From contig NZ_RJKR01000012.1 of the NCBI RefSeq assembly GCF_003752025.1, positions 124,001 to 188,000 on the forward strand: DNA of 64,000 nucleotides. The letters are read 5' to 3'. The notes under the pieces were generated by a model, which worked only from the letters and a program-made list of their open reading frames with translations, made no database searches and was not told where the DNA came from. Position numbers and translations under genes: made by a program. Below are positions 40,438-48,443 of this stretch, piece after piece. This DNA comes from Curtobacterium sp. PhB115 (GTDB lineage Bacteria > Actinomycetota > Actinomycetes > Actinomycetales > Microbacteriaceae). Position 1 is the stretch's first letter, and every line of letters starts with the position of its first letter.

Positions 40438-41204
40438 GGTGCCGGCGGGGCGAACGGGGCGATCTCGATGCCCCGCTCCGTCAGCAGCGACCGGATCGCC
40501 CGGGCCGTCTCGACCGCCCCGGGGGAGTCCCCGTGCACGCACACCGACTCGGCGGCCACCCGGATCTCCGACCCGTCGACCGCGGTCGCGACACCCTCGG
40601 TGACGATCCGCAGCACCCGCTCCGCGACCACGTCCGGGTCGTGCAGCACTGCACCCGGGCGGCTCCGCGACACCAGGGACCCGTCGGGCTCGTAGGCACG
40701 GTCCGCGAACGCCTCGGCGACGGCACGGAGCCCGTGTGCTCCGGCAGCGCGGAGCAGCTCGGACCCCGGCAACGCCAGGACCGCGAGCGTCGGATCGACG
40801 TCGGCGACCGCCCGGACCACCACGTCCGCCTGCACCGGGTCCGCACACGCCGTGTTGTACAGCGCACCGTGTGGCTTCACGTAGGTCACGGCCGTCCCCG
40901 CCACCCGCGCCGCGGCGACGAGGGCGCCGAGCTGGTGGACGACGTCGGCGTACAGCTCGTCGGGCGTGACGTGCACGAGCCGACGGCCGAAGCCCGCCAG
41001 GTCCCGGTACGCGACGTGCGCCCCGACCGACACACCCCGCGCCGCCGCCGCCCGCGCGGTGGCGAGCATGATCACCGGATCGCCGGCGTGGGCCCCGCAC
41101 GCGACGTTCGCGCTCGACACCACGTCGAGCATCGCCGTGTCGTCGCCCGCCGTCCAGGCACCGAAGCCCTCGCCGAGGTCGCTGTTGAGGTCGATCGTCG
41201 TCAC
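40434..41204 (-). CDS. pxpA: 5-oxoprolinase subunit A (LamB/YcsF family)
   Basis: 256 aa from the GTG at 41202-41204, preceded by [20 protein letters not shown] at the N-terminus, [24 protein letters not shown] and [15 protein letters not shown] are the LamB/YcsF signatures with the metal-ligand histidines and aspartates. It heads the overlapping operon pxpABC-ABC-F-L,D-transpeptidase. No promoter box is obvious in the 67 bases shared with the divergent NmrA gene. Confidence 0.94.
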   Translation of the reverse strand: MTTIDLNSDLGEGFGAWTAGDDTAMLDVVSSANVACGAHAGDPVIMLATARAAAARGVSVGAHVAYRDLAGFGRRLVHVTPDELYADVVHQLGALVAAARVAGTAVTYVKPHGALYNTACADPVQADVVVRAVADVDPTLAVLALPGSELLRAAGAHGLRAVAEAFADRAYEPDGSLVSRSRPGAVLHDPDVVAERVLRIVTEGVATAVDGSEIRVAAESVCVHGDSPGAVETARAIRSLLTERGIEIAPFAPPAP

Positions 41205-41258
41205 GCACGCTCCCTGTCGTCGGCTGGCCCGATCACAACCTACCGACCCGGGTGTCCG

Positions 41259-41264
41259 TAGCGT
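41259..41264 (+). promoter_or_regulatory. Leaderless -10 box of the NmrA gene
   Basis: TAGCGT ends seven bases before the ATG at 41272. Confidence 0.5.
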
Positions 41265-41271
41265 GGGCGGC

Positions 41272-42252
41272 ATGACCACCACCACCGTCCTCGTCGCCGG
41301 CGCCACCGGGGACCTCGGTGGACGCATCGTCGCCGCGCTCCTGCAGCACGACACACGCGTCCGCGTCCTCACCCGTCCAGGCAGCGGGGCCGCCGACCGG
41401 CAGTACGGCGGCACCGGCACAAGCACGAGCACCGGCACGGGCACCGGCGCCGGAACCGGCACGGGCGCCGGCACCGGCGCGGACGTGCCGGCCGACCGCG
41501 TCGACGTCGTCACCGCCGACTACTCCGACCACGCCGCCCTCGTGTCGGCGCTCGCCGGGGTCGACGTCGTCGTCTCCGCCGTCAGCGGCACCCGGGCCGT
41601 CATCGTGGACGCACAACGTGCCCTGCTCGCCGCCGCGGTCGAGGCCGGTGTGCAGCGCTTCATCCCCTCCGACTACGCCGCGGACTACCGGTCCATCACC
41701 CCGGGGTCGAACCGCAACTTCGAGCTCCGCCGCGAGTTCGCCGCCGACCTCGACGCCGCCCCGATCCGCGCGACCTCGGTGCTGAACGGTGCGTTCACCG
41801 ACATGCTCACCGGGCAGGCGCCGATGATCCTGTTCGACCGCCGCCGGGTGCTCTACTGGTCGTCCGCTGACCAGGTGCTCGACTTCACCACGAAGGACGA
41901 CGTCGCCAGGGTGACCGCCCTCGTCGCGCTCGACCCCGGTGCACCCCGCGTCGTCGAGGTCGCGGGGGACCGGGTCACCGCACGGCAGATCGCCGCGACG
42001 TTGTCCCGCCTGACGGGTACGACCTTCCGCCTGCAGTGGGCGGGGACCGTCGGCACGTTGTCCGCGATGGCGAAGGTCGGACGGCGGCTGTCGAAGGACG
42101 ACGACGAGCCGTTCCCGGCGTGGCAGGGGATGCAGTACTTCGTCAGCATGTTCAGCGGCGAAGCGGAACTCCACCACGTCGACGACGAGCGGTACGGTGA
42201 GCACCACTGGACGACCGTGCGGGACGTGCTCGCCGCGCACCTCGGCGTCTGA
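41272..42252 (+). CDS. NmrA/isoflavone-reductase-like atypical SDR
   Basis: 326 aa. Rossmann start [15 protein letters not shown] (residues 6-20), then IPSDYAADY and [10 protein letters not shown] as in NmrA/isoflavone reductase-like NAD(P)-binding proteins. Residues ~46-70 are a Gly/Thr/Ser/Ala run placed between the second beta strand and the next helix, an insertion encoded by GGCACS-type repeats (41408-41481). No YxxxK catalytic pair is evident, so it could be a redox sensor or a reductase. It is transcribed from a leaderless promoter. Confidence 0.83.
   Translation: MTTTTVLVAGATGDLGGRIVAALLQHDTRVRVLTRPGSGAADRQYGGTGTSTSTGTGTGAGTGTGAGTGADVPADRVDVVTADYSDHAALVSALAGVDVVVSAVSGTRAVIVDAQRALLAAAVEAGVQRFIPSDYAADYRSITPGSNRNFELRREFAADLDAAPIRATSVLNGAFTDMLTGQAPMILFDRRRVLYWSSADQVLDFTTKDDVARVTALVALDPGAPRVVEVAGDRVTARQIAATLSRLTGTTFRLQWAGTVGTLSAMAKVGRRLSKDDDEPFPAWQGMQYFVSMFSGEAELHHVDDERYGEHHWTTVRDVLAAHLGV
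41408..41481. repeat. GGCACS microsatellite in the NmrA gene
   Basis: Six-base units (GGCACC, GGCACG, GGCGCC, AGCACG) encode alternating Gly-Thr/Ser/Ala over about 25 residues. Confidence 0.8.
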
Positions 42253-42299
42253 GATCCGCCCGACGGGAGACCGCCCCGCCGGCCGCCGAGAGGGATGCG

Positions 42300-42944
42300 A
42301 TGCCGCACACGACCTGCCACATGTCCGTCTCGCTCGACGGGTTCGCCGCCGGACCCGACCAGAGCATCGACCACCCGCTGGGTGTCCGCGGCCACGAGCT
42401 GCACGGCTGGCACATGGGCGACCCCCGCGCCACCGACGCCGATGCGCTCGCCGTCTCCTGGCTGATGCGTCCGCGGGGCGCGTACGTGATGGGCCGCAAC
42501 ATGTTCGGTCCGGTCCGCGGCGAGTGGGACGGCGACTGGCAGGGCTGGTGGGGTGACGAGCCGCCGTACCACGCGCCCGTGTTCGTGCTCACGCACCACC
42601 CGCACGACCCGATCGAGCTGGCCGGCGGCACCACCTTCCACTTCGTCACGGACGGTTTCGACGCGGCGTACGGACGAGCGAGCGAGGCCGCCCGGACCGG
42701 CGGTGGGGACGACGGCGTCGACATCGCCGGCGGTGCCTCCACGGTCCGCCAGGCCCTCGCGACCGGGGTGGTCGACGAACTGACCCTCGACATCGCGCCG
42801 GTGCTGCTCGGCTCCGGGGAGCGGATCTTCGGCGAGGTCGGCACCGGCGGCATCGGCACGTTCGGCTTCGAGCCCGTCGAGGTGCTGCACTCCCCGCTCT
42901 CGACGCACATCCGGTACCAGCGTGTCGGGACCACCGCCGCCTAG
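42300..42944 (+). CDS. DHFR/RibD-C family reductase
   Basis: 214 aa. Dihydrofolate-reductase-like fold of the RibD C-terminal type: MSVSLDGFAAGPDQ at the N-terminus, YVMGRNMFGPVRGEW, VDIAGGASTVRQALATGVVDELTLDIAPVLLGSGERIF near the C-terminus. These stand-alone proteins are NADPH-dependent reductases of unknown substrate, not true folate enzymes. GAGAGGGA precedes the ATG. It lies between the NmrA gene and the amidase; the amidase has its own leaderless promoter. Confidence 0.88.
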   Translation: MPHTTCHMSVSLDGFAAGPDQSIDHPLGVRGHELHGWHMGDPRATDADALAVSWLMRPRGAYVMGRNMFGPVRGEWDGDWQGWWGDEPPYHAPVFVLTHHPHDPIELAGGTTFHFVTDGFDAAYGRASEAARTGGGDDGVDIAGGASTVRQALATGVVDELTLDIAPVLLGSGERIFGEVGTGGIGTFGFEPVEVLHSPLSTHIRYQRVGTTAA

Positions 42945-42947
42945 GCT
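42942..42947 (+). promoter_or_regulatory. Leaderless -10 box of the amidase
   Basis: TAGGCT overlaps the stop codon of the DHFR-like gene (TAG at 42942-42944) and ends eight bases before the GTG at 42956, the same stop/promoter overlap as at 32004. Confidence 0.55.
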
Positions 42948-42955
42948 CGGGAACC

Positions 42956-44401
42956 GTGTTCGAACTCCACCACCTCACGGCGCAGGAACTCTGGGACTGG
43001 ATCCGTCGGGGTGAGGTGACGGCGCGCGAGGTGACCGATCACTTCCTGTCCCGCATCGAACGCCTGGACCGCGGGCTCGGCGCCTTCGTGACGCTGACGC
43101 CGGACGCCGCGCGCTCGAGGGCCGACCGTCTCGGCGACCTGGTGCCGACGTCCAGACCGTTGTGGGGCCTCCCGTCCGCCGACAAGGACCTGTACGACCG
43201 CGCCGGGGTCCCCACGCGCAGCGGCACCACGAGCCTGCCGGAGCGGCCAGCGTCGGGTGACCACGCGCTCGTCGCGGCCCTCGACGAGGCCGGCACGGTC
43301 AGCCTCGGCAAGACGGCGTCGCCGGAGTTCGGCATGTCCTCGTCGTCGGAGACCCGCTTCGGCGTGACCCGGAACCCGTACGACACCGCGCGCGCGCCCG
43401 GAGGCTCGTCGAGCGGAGCCGCCGTCGCGGTCGCAGCCGGACTGCTGCCCGCCGCGGTCGGGTCGGACGGCGGCGGCTCGGTCCGGATACCCGCCGCCGC
43501 GACGGGACTCGTCGGCCTGAAGCCCAGTCGGGGCCGGGTGCCGTCGATGCCCGGACGCTCCGGTGTCGGTGGGCTCTCCGTCGCCGGGCCGCTCACCCGG
43601 ACCGTCGCGGACGCGGGCATGCTGCTCGACGCCCTCGTGATGCCGGCCGGGCTGCCGGAACCGTCGCCGTACGCGCTGGTCACCCCCGAGGTCGGCGAGG
43701 GACCGTTCACCGCCGCGGCCGTCCGTGGCGAGGGACGCTTCGTCGTCGGGCTGCTCGACGGCTCCCCGTGGGACGACACCGTCGACGTGGTCGTCGACCC
43801 CGCGGCCCGTGCCGCCGTCGAGACGGCCGTGCGGGTGCTGGGCGAGGTGGGCCACGGCGTCGAGGACGTCCCGATGCCCCGCGTGCCGTACGCCGACGCC
43901 TTCCGGGTCGCCTGGGAGAGCTCGGCTGCTCGGCTGCCACAGGTGCCCGGGATCGACCTGTCGGCGCTCACGCCGCTCGTGTCCTGGCTCGTGGCGCGCG
44001 GGCAGGCGCTGACCGGGACGCAGGTCCTCGACGCGATGACGGCGCTCGACACCTTCTCGGCGGCGCTCATCGGTGCCTTCGACTGGTTCGACGCGGTCCT
44101 CACGCCGACGCTGGCGCTCACCCCGCGACCGCTCGGCTGGTACGGCGACGACCCGGAGGAGGACTTCCGTCGCCAGTGCGCCTACTCGCCGTGGACGTCG
44201 ATGGCGAACGTCGCGGGACTCCCGGCGATCACGTTGCCGGTCGGGGTCACCGCCGACGACCATCCAGACGGCGCCGGGTTGCCGATGGGCGTGCAGCTCA
44301 TCGGGCGGCCCGGTGGCGAGCGGGTCCTGCTCGCGATCGGCGCGCAGCTCGAGCGCCGGTTGCGGTGGCAGCGGCGGCATCCGGCAGCCTGGACCGCGTA
44401 G
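42956..44401 (+). CDS. Amidase-signature family hydrolase
   Basis: 481 aa. The catalytic triad is visible: Lys77 (PSADKDLYD), cis-Ser in GGSSSG (~151-153) and nucleophile Ser175 (GSDGGGSVRIPA). The C-terminal NVAGLPAITLPVG and MGVQLIGRPGGE are family typical. It may hydrolyse a small amide or act as an aryl-acylamidase. The GatA role is unlikely because no gatB/gatC is near and the substrate loop differs. Paired hairpins and a palindrome follow its stop codon. Confidence 0.9.
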   Translation: MFELHHLTAQELWDWIRRGEVTAREVTDHFLSRIERLDRGLGAFVTLTPDAARSRADRLGDLVPTSRPLWGLPSADKDLYDRAGVPTRSGTTSLPERPASGDHALVAALDEAGTVSLGKTASPEFGMSSSSETRFGVTRNPYDTARAPGGSSSGAAVAVAAGLLPAAVGSDGGGSVRIPAAATGLVGLKPSRGRVPSMPGRSGVGGLSVAGPLTRTVADAGMLLDALVMPAGLPEPSPYALVTPEVGEGPFTAAAVRGEGRFVVGLLDGSPWDDTVDVVVDPAARAAVETAVRVLGEVGHGVEDVPMPRVPYADAFRVAWESSAARLPQVPGIDLSALTPLVSWLVARGQALTGTQVLDAMTALDTFSAALIGAFDWFDAVLTPTLALTPRPLGWYGDDPEEDFRRQCAYSPWTSMANVAGLPAITLPVGVTADDHPDGAGLPMGVQLIGRPGGERVLLAIGAQLERRLRWQRRHPAAWTA

Positions 44402-44452
44402 CGCGGGGGCGCGGGGCGGGTGCGGCCGGCGCGGGGGCGGGCGCGGCCGGTC

Positions 44453-44597
44453 GATGCGTGTGCATCCTGCGACAGAACACGTGCAGATCGACGCGTGGTT
44501 CGTCGCACGATGCGCACACATCGGATGCGGGTGCATGCGTCGACGGAACACCTCGCGATCGACACGTGGTTCGTCGCTTCGTACGCGCGCATGCGTC
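44453..44597. repeat. Paired tandem hairpins (family C, locus 3)
   Basis: Unit 1 (44453-44522) has 13-base outer arms (one mismatch) and an inner TGCGAC/GTCGCA stem. Unit 2 (44523-44597) has GGATGC/GCGTCC outer pairs and an inner CGACGGAAC/GTTCGTCG stem with one bulge. It lies 51 bases past the amidase stop. The 291-base gap 44402-44692 holds only this and the palindrome at 44633. Confidence 0.65.
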
Positions 44598-44632
44598 CGC
44601 AGCGCACGTGCGGCCCGCAATGCACCCAACGG

Positions 44633-44676
44633 CGGCCGGGAGGCACGGTGCCAGCTGGCACCGTGCCTCCCGGCCG
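44633..44676. terminator. Long palindrome at convergent junction (type A)
   Basis: A perfect 44-base palindrome with the GGTGCCAGCTGGCACC core lies between the amidase and the solute-binding-protein gene. Confidence 0.72.
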
Positions 44677-44692
44677 GTGGGTGGTGACGTCC

Positions 44693-46348
44693 TCAGGACT
44701 GCTTCTCGATGGCTTCGGAGTACTCCCGGCGCATCTTGTCACCAGCGGCCGAGGTCCACGTCGCCACGCCGGCCTTGACCTTCGCCAGGTTGGTGCGCCC
44801 GAGGACGTAGTCGTTGCAGACGCTGTTGAACGCCTGGTTCGCGGACTGCGTCGAGGTCGCCGAGGGGGAGTAGAACCCGTCGACGGGGTTCTTCACGAGC
44901 ATGTCCTGCGTCGCGACCTGCCACTTGTGCGACTGCCGGAGCTGCTCGTCGATGCGCTTCGCGGTGTTGAGGACCTGCGGACCGGCACCGAGGCGGTAGA
45001 GCGCACTCGCGTTGATCATCTGCTCGCCGGCCGTGGTGAGCACCGCGTCCGGACCGCTGCCGGTGTAGTGCACGTTCTCCTTGCCGTGGGTGAGCGTGAA
45101 CGCCTCTCGCGATCCGAACGGTGCGGAGAGGTAGTCGATCAGGCGGAGCTGTGCCTTGATGCGCTCCGGCGAGGTCTTCTTCAGGGCGGCGAACGAGAAG
45201 CTCGAGGTGCCCTGGTAGTTGGCACCCTTGCCGCCCTCGGCACCGAACGGCACGATGCCACCGGTCACGACGCCCTTCGGCATGGTGACGTCGAGCATCG
45301 CGGAGATGCCGTCGAGGTGCATCATGACGGTGCCGTTGTTGATGTACGTCTTCGCCTTGGCGCTCTCGAGGCTCGGGGTGTCCGGGTGGTAGACCCCGAG
45401 GTTCCAGAGCTTCTTGACGTAGCTGAGCGTCTCGAGCCAGGCGTCGGTCTCGTTCTTGTGCGTGAGCGTCCCGCCCTTCGACATCGACCACTGGTTCGGG
45501 ACGCCGAACGCCGCACCGATGAAGTCGTACGCCCAGTCGACGCCGCTCGCGCCTCCGCCGCCGGCGATCGCGTACCGCCCGGCCTTGGCGTCGGTGACGG
45601 CGGTGCAGAGCTCGGTGAAGTCGTCCTTGTCCTTCGGCGCCGGGGCCTCGCCGGTGCGCTGCTCGATCAGGTCCGGCCGGCAGATCATCACGGACCCGAA
45701 CGGCGGTCGGTGCTCGGGGACGCCGTAGATCTTGCCGTTGATGCGGGCGCTCCGCCACGACGCCGTGGGGATGTTCGCGAGGTTCGGGTAGTCCTTCACG
45801 GCGTCGCCGGAGAGGTGTTCCGACAGGTCCGAGAACTTCGCGTCGAGCAGCTGCGGGAACCGCGGGGGCATCGCGAAGGTCAGGAACTCGACGATCGACG
45901 GGATGTCGTTGCCCGCCGTCATCGTGGCGAACTTCGTGTCGAACGAGTCCCCGGGCACGAACGTCAGGTCGTACTCGGTGTTCGTCAGACCACCGATGTA
46001 GTCGAGGAAGCTGTTGTTCGCGGGGGGCGGGGCGGCGTAGGTGACGACGAACCCGGTGGTCTCCTCACCGTCGCCGACCTTGCCGGTCACCGAGGTGAAC
46101 AGCTCGCTGTCCTTCGGGTACGAGTAGTAGACGGGCTGGACGATGTCGTTGCCGGGCAGGTCCGGCTTCGGGCCCTTCGTGATGGGCACGTAGGTCGGCA
46201 GTGCGGCGACCGTGTCCGAGATCGTCGCGGCGTTGCCACCGGTGGAGCAGCCGGTCAGGCTGCCGGAGGCACCGAGGGCGACGAGCCCGAAGGTGGCGCC
46301 CGAGATGAGGGTCCGGCGGCTGAGCGTGCCGGTGGTCGTGTCGGTCAT
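44693..46348 (-). CDS. Sugar/oligosaccharide-binding lipoprotein, LplA/YtcQ type
   Basis: 551 aa. Twin-arginine-like start (LSRRTLISG) and a lipobox LTGC near residue 34 indicate a lipoprotein, possibly Tat exported. The mature part is a cluster-D-like extracellular solute-binding protein, longer than common maltose-type ones, as in LplA/YtcQ systems for complex oligosaccharides. It is the last gene of the importer operon. Tandem 20-base repeats (46390-46471) lie just upstream. The ligand is probably an oligosaccharide released from the glycan attacked by the neighbouring lyase and DUF4832 protein. Confidence 0.88.
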   Translation of the reverse strand: MTDTTTGTLSRRTLISGATFGLVALGASGSLTGCSTGGNAATISDTVAALPTYVPITKGPKPDLPGNDIVQPVYYSYPKDSELFTSVTGKVGDGEETTGFVVTYAAPPPANNSFLDYIGGLTNTEYDLTFVPGDSFDTKFATMTAGNDIPSIVEFLTFAMPPRFPQLLDAKFSDLSEHLSGDAVKDYPNLANIPTASWRSARINGKIYGVPEHRPPFGSVMICRPDLIEQRTGEAPAPKDKDDFTELCTAVTDAKAGRYAIAGGGGASGVDWAYDFIGAAFGVPNQWSMSKGGTLTHKNETDAWLETLSYVKKLWNLGVYHPDTPSLESAKAKTYINNGTVMMHLDGISAMLDVTMPKGVVTGGIVPFGAEGGKGANYQGTSSFSFAALKKTSPERIKAQLRLIDYLSAPFGSREAFTLTHGKENVHYTGSGPDAVLTTAGEQMINASALYRLGAGPQVLNTAKRIDEQLRQSHKWQVATQDMLVKNPVDGFYSPSATSTQSANQAFNSVCNDYVLGRTNLAKVKAGVATWTSAAGDKMRREYSEAIEKQS

Positions 46349-46389
46349 GGCTTCTCCCTTGAAGCGTTGCTGGGACGGGTGTGCTTGGC

Positions 46390-46471
46390 GGGGCCGTGTC
46401 AGCCCTGGACGGGGCCGTGTCGCCCCTGACGGGGCCGTGTCGCCCCTGACGGGGCCGTGTCAGCCCTTGAC
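46390..46471. repeat. 20-base tandem repeats duplicating a permease stop codon
   Basis: Four copies of a 20-21-base unit beginning GGGGCCGTGTC run from inside the last codons of the LplC-type permease gene. The end copies keep GTCAGCCC, which reads leftward as Gly-stop, so stop-like sequence is repeated downstream of the true stop. Confidence 0.8.
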
Positions 46472-47353
46472 GGCGCCGGTCAGGACGCCCTTGGTGAGGT
46501 GGCGCTGGACCAGCGGGTAGGCGGCCAGGATCGGGATGATCGCGATCATCACGACGGCCATCTGGATCGACTCCGACGGCGGCTGCATCGTGGCGTCCGA
46601 CCCGGCGCCGGACACCAGGTTCGAGCCCTGCAGGACGTAGGTGCGGAGCACCAGCTGCAGCGTCCACTTCGTGGAGTCCGACAGGTACAGCAGGGCGTTG
46701 AAGAACGCGTTCCAGTACCCGACCGCGTAGAACAGGCCGACGACGGCGATCACCGCGCGGGACAGGGGGAGCACGAGCTGCCAGAGGATGCGGAACTCCC
46801 CGGCGCCGTCGATCTTCGCGCTGTCGACGAGTTCCTGCGGGATGCTCATCATGAAGCCGCGGACGACCACCATGTTGAACACGCTGAACGCGCTCGGCAG
46901 GATCAGCGCCCAGTAGTTGTCGAGCAGGCCGAGCTGCTTCACCATCAGGTACAGCGGGATCATCCCCGGTGCGAACAGGAACGTGATGAGCACGAAGGTC
47001 AGCAGCGGCCGCTGGAACAGCGACCCCTGCCGGCTCAGCGCCCATGCGGCGAGGACCGTCGACGCCAGGCTGATCGCGGTGCCGACGACGGTGACGAGCA
47101 GGGTGACGACGACGGCGCGGGTGACCACCCCGCCGGACAGGATCTGCACGTAGGCGGACAGGTCGAACGACCGCGGCCACACGACGTAGCCGCCGGCGGC
47201 GGTGATGTCGGCCTGGCTCGACACGCTCGTCGAGAAGACGATGAGGAACGGGAACAGCACCACGGCGAGGATCAGGACGATCGCGACCGACTTCAGTGCG
47301 AGGACGACGGGCTTCGGCTTTCCGGCCCAGACCGGACGGGCGATGGTGCTCAT
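46460..47353 (-). CDS. Carbohydrate ABC permease, LplC/YtcP type
   Basis: 297 aa, six helices. The EAA-type loop (QELVDSAKIDGAGEFRILWQLVLPLS) contacts the ATPase. A long external loop (DITAAGGYVVWPRSFDLSAYVQIL) is typical of LplC/YtcP. ATGA overlap with the upstream LplB-type gene. No ATPase gene is present in the cluster, so a shared MsmK-like ATPase encoded elsewhere must energise it, as is common for this class. Confidence 0.92.
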   Translation of the reverse strand: MSTIARPVWAGKPKPVVLALKSVAIVLILAVVLFPFLIVFSTSVSSQADITAAGGYVVWPRSFDLSAYVQILSGGVVTRAVVVTLLVTVVGTAISLASTVLAAWALSRQGSLFQRPLLTFVLITFLFAPGMIPLYLMVKQLGLLDNYWALILPSAFSVFNMVVVRGFMMSIPQELVDSAKIDGAGEFRILWQLVLPLSRAVIAVVGLFYAVGYWNAFFNALLYLSDSTKWTLQLVLRTYVLQGSNLVSGAGSDATMQPPSESIQMAVVMIAIIPILAAYPLVQRHLTKGVLTGAVKG

Positions 47354-48333
47354 GATCGCGAATACACTCCCTGCTCACCGAGCATGTGGGCGGCCTTGTT
47401 CGCCGCCATGATCAGGACGAAGCCGACGAGCCCCTTCACGAGCCCGACCGCGATGCCGGCGGACCAGTTCCCGTCGACGACCCCGTGGTAGTAGACGTAC
47501 GTGTCGAGGACTTCGGCAGCGTCCGCGCCCACCGCGTTCCGTTGCAGGATGATCTGCTCGAACCCGACCGACAGGGCCTCGCCGAGCCGCAGGATGAGCA
47601 GCAGCACGATGATGGGACGGATCCCCGGCAGGGTGACGTGCCAGAACCGGCTCCACACCCCCGACCCGTCGATCGCCGCCGCCTCGTACAGGTTGTCGTC
47701 GATCGCGGCCAGCGCGGCGAGGAAGATGATCGTGCCCCAGCCGGCGTCCTTCCAGATCACCTGCGACGTCAGCAGCAGCTTGAACGTCTCCGGGTCGCTC
47801 ATGATCCCGATGGTCCCCATGTCGAGCTGCCGCAACGCGTGGTTGACGACCCCGCCGGACCCGAGCGACTGCTGGAAGAACCCGACGACGATCACCCACG
47901 ACAGGAAGTGCGGCAGGTACAGCACCGACTGCACGGTCGCCCGCAGCCACGGCCACACCAGCGAGTGGATGAGGAGCGCCAGGGCGATCGGCACCGGGAA
48001 GAACAGGATCAGCTGGATGAACGTGATCTCCAGCGTGTTCACCGTCGCCCGCCAGAAGTCGGGGTCGGCGAACATCACCTGGAAGTTCGTGAACCCGACC
48101 CACGGGCTCTCGGAGATCGGGATGTACGGCTGGTAGTCCATGAACGCGATCACGTTGCCGAGCATCGGCACGTACACGAACAGGAGCAGCAGCAGGACCG
48201 CCGGCGCCACCATGACGAGCAGCGGGTAGTCACGGCGCAACCGTGCGGTGAACGGGACCTTCCGCGGGGGTGGGACACCGTCCGACCGGGGGGTCCTCGT
48301 CTCGGTGGTCGGATCGACCAGCGTCGCGCTCAT
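47350..48333 (-). CDS. Carbohydrate ABC permease, LplB/YteP type
   Basis: 327 aa from the ATG at 48331-48333, with AAAGGAG five bases before it. A cytoplasmic N-terminus (~1-35) precedes six helices and an EAA loop NLYEAAAIDGSGVWSRFWHVTLPGI. ISESPWVGFTNFQVMFADPDFWRATVNTL is the LplB/YteP signature region. It is first in the importer operon and divergent from the DeoR-LacI hybrid regulator; a promoter and candidate operator lie between (48366-48399). Confidence 0.92.
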   Translation of the reverse strand: MSATLVDPTTETRTPRSDGVPPPRKVPFTARLRRDYPLLVMVAPAVLLLLLFVYVPMLGNVIAFMDYQPYIPISESPWVGFTNFQVMFADPDFWRATVNTLEITFIQLILFFPVPIALALLIHSLVWPWLRATVQSVLYLPHFLSWVIVVGFFQQSLGSGGVVNHALRQLDMGTIGIMSDPETFKLLLTSQVIWKDAGWGTIIFLAALAAIDDNLYEAAAIDGSGVWSRFWHVTLPGIRPIIVLLLILRLGEALSVGFEQIILQRNAVGADAAEVLDTYVYYHGVVDGNWSAGIAVGLVKGLVGFVLIMAANKAAHMLGEQGVYSRS

Positions 48334-48365
48334 GTGGCTCCTTTGCTCACGTGGGCTGGGGGTTT

Positions 48366-48399
48366 CGTCATCCTGTGGCGTCCGTATGATGACGGTCAA
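48366..48399 (-). promoter_or_regulatory. Importer promoter with candidate operator
   Basis: Read leftward, TTGACC (48394-48399), 18 bases, then CAGGAT (48370-48375). The inverted repeat CGTCATC (48366-48372) / GATGACG (48388-48394) overlaps both boxes, a natural repressor site for the divergent regulator. Confidence 0.5.
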
Positions 48400-48443
48400 G
48401 CCGCGGTATTCACCCGCACACGAATCGAACATGGGGAGCAACG

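Noticed and set aside
39697-41208. A single 503-codon frame joining pxpB with sequence over pxpA, read as a possible fusion
   Set aside because: The N-terminal part is pxpA read in the wrong frame. Separate starts with 4-base overlaps explain both subunits.
42956-44401. Amidase as GatA of the tRNA-dependent amidotransferase
   Set aside because: No gatB or gatC neighbours, and the gene is a single transcription unit in a non-translation context.
44402-44692. Short open frames over the paired hairpins at 44453-44597
   Set aside because: They arise from GC-rich inverted repeats, change frame between the units and carry no ribosome site or motif.
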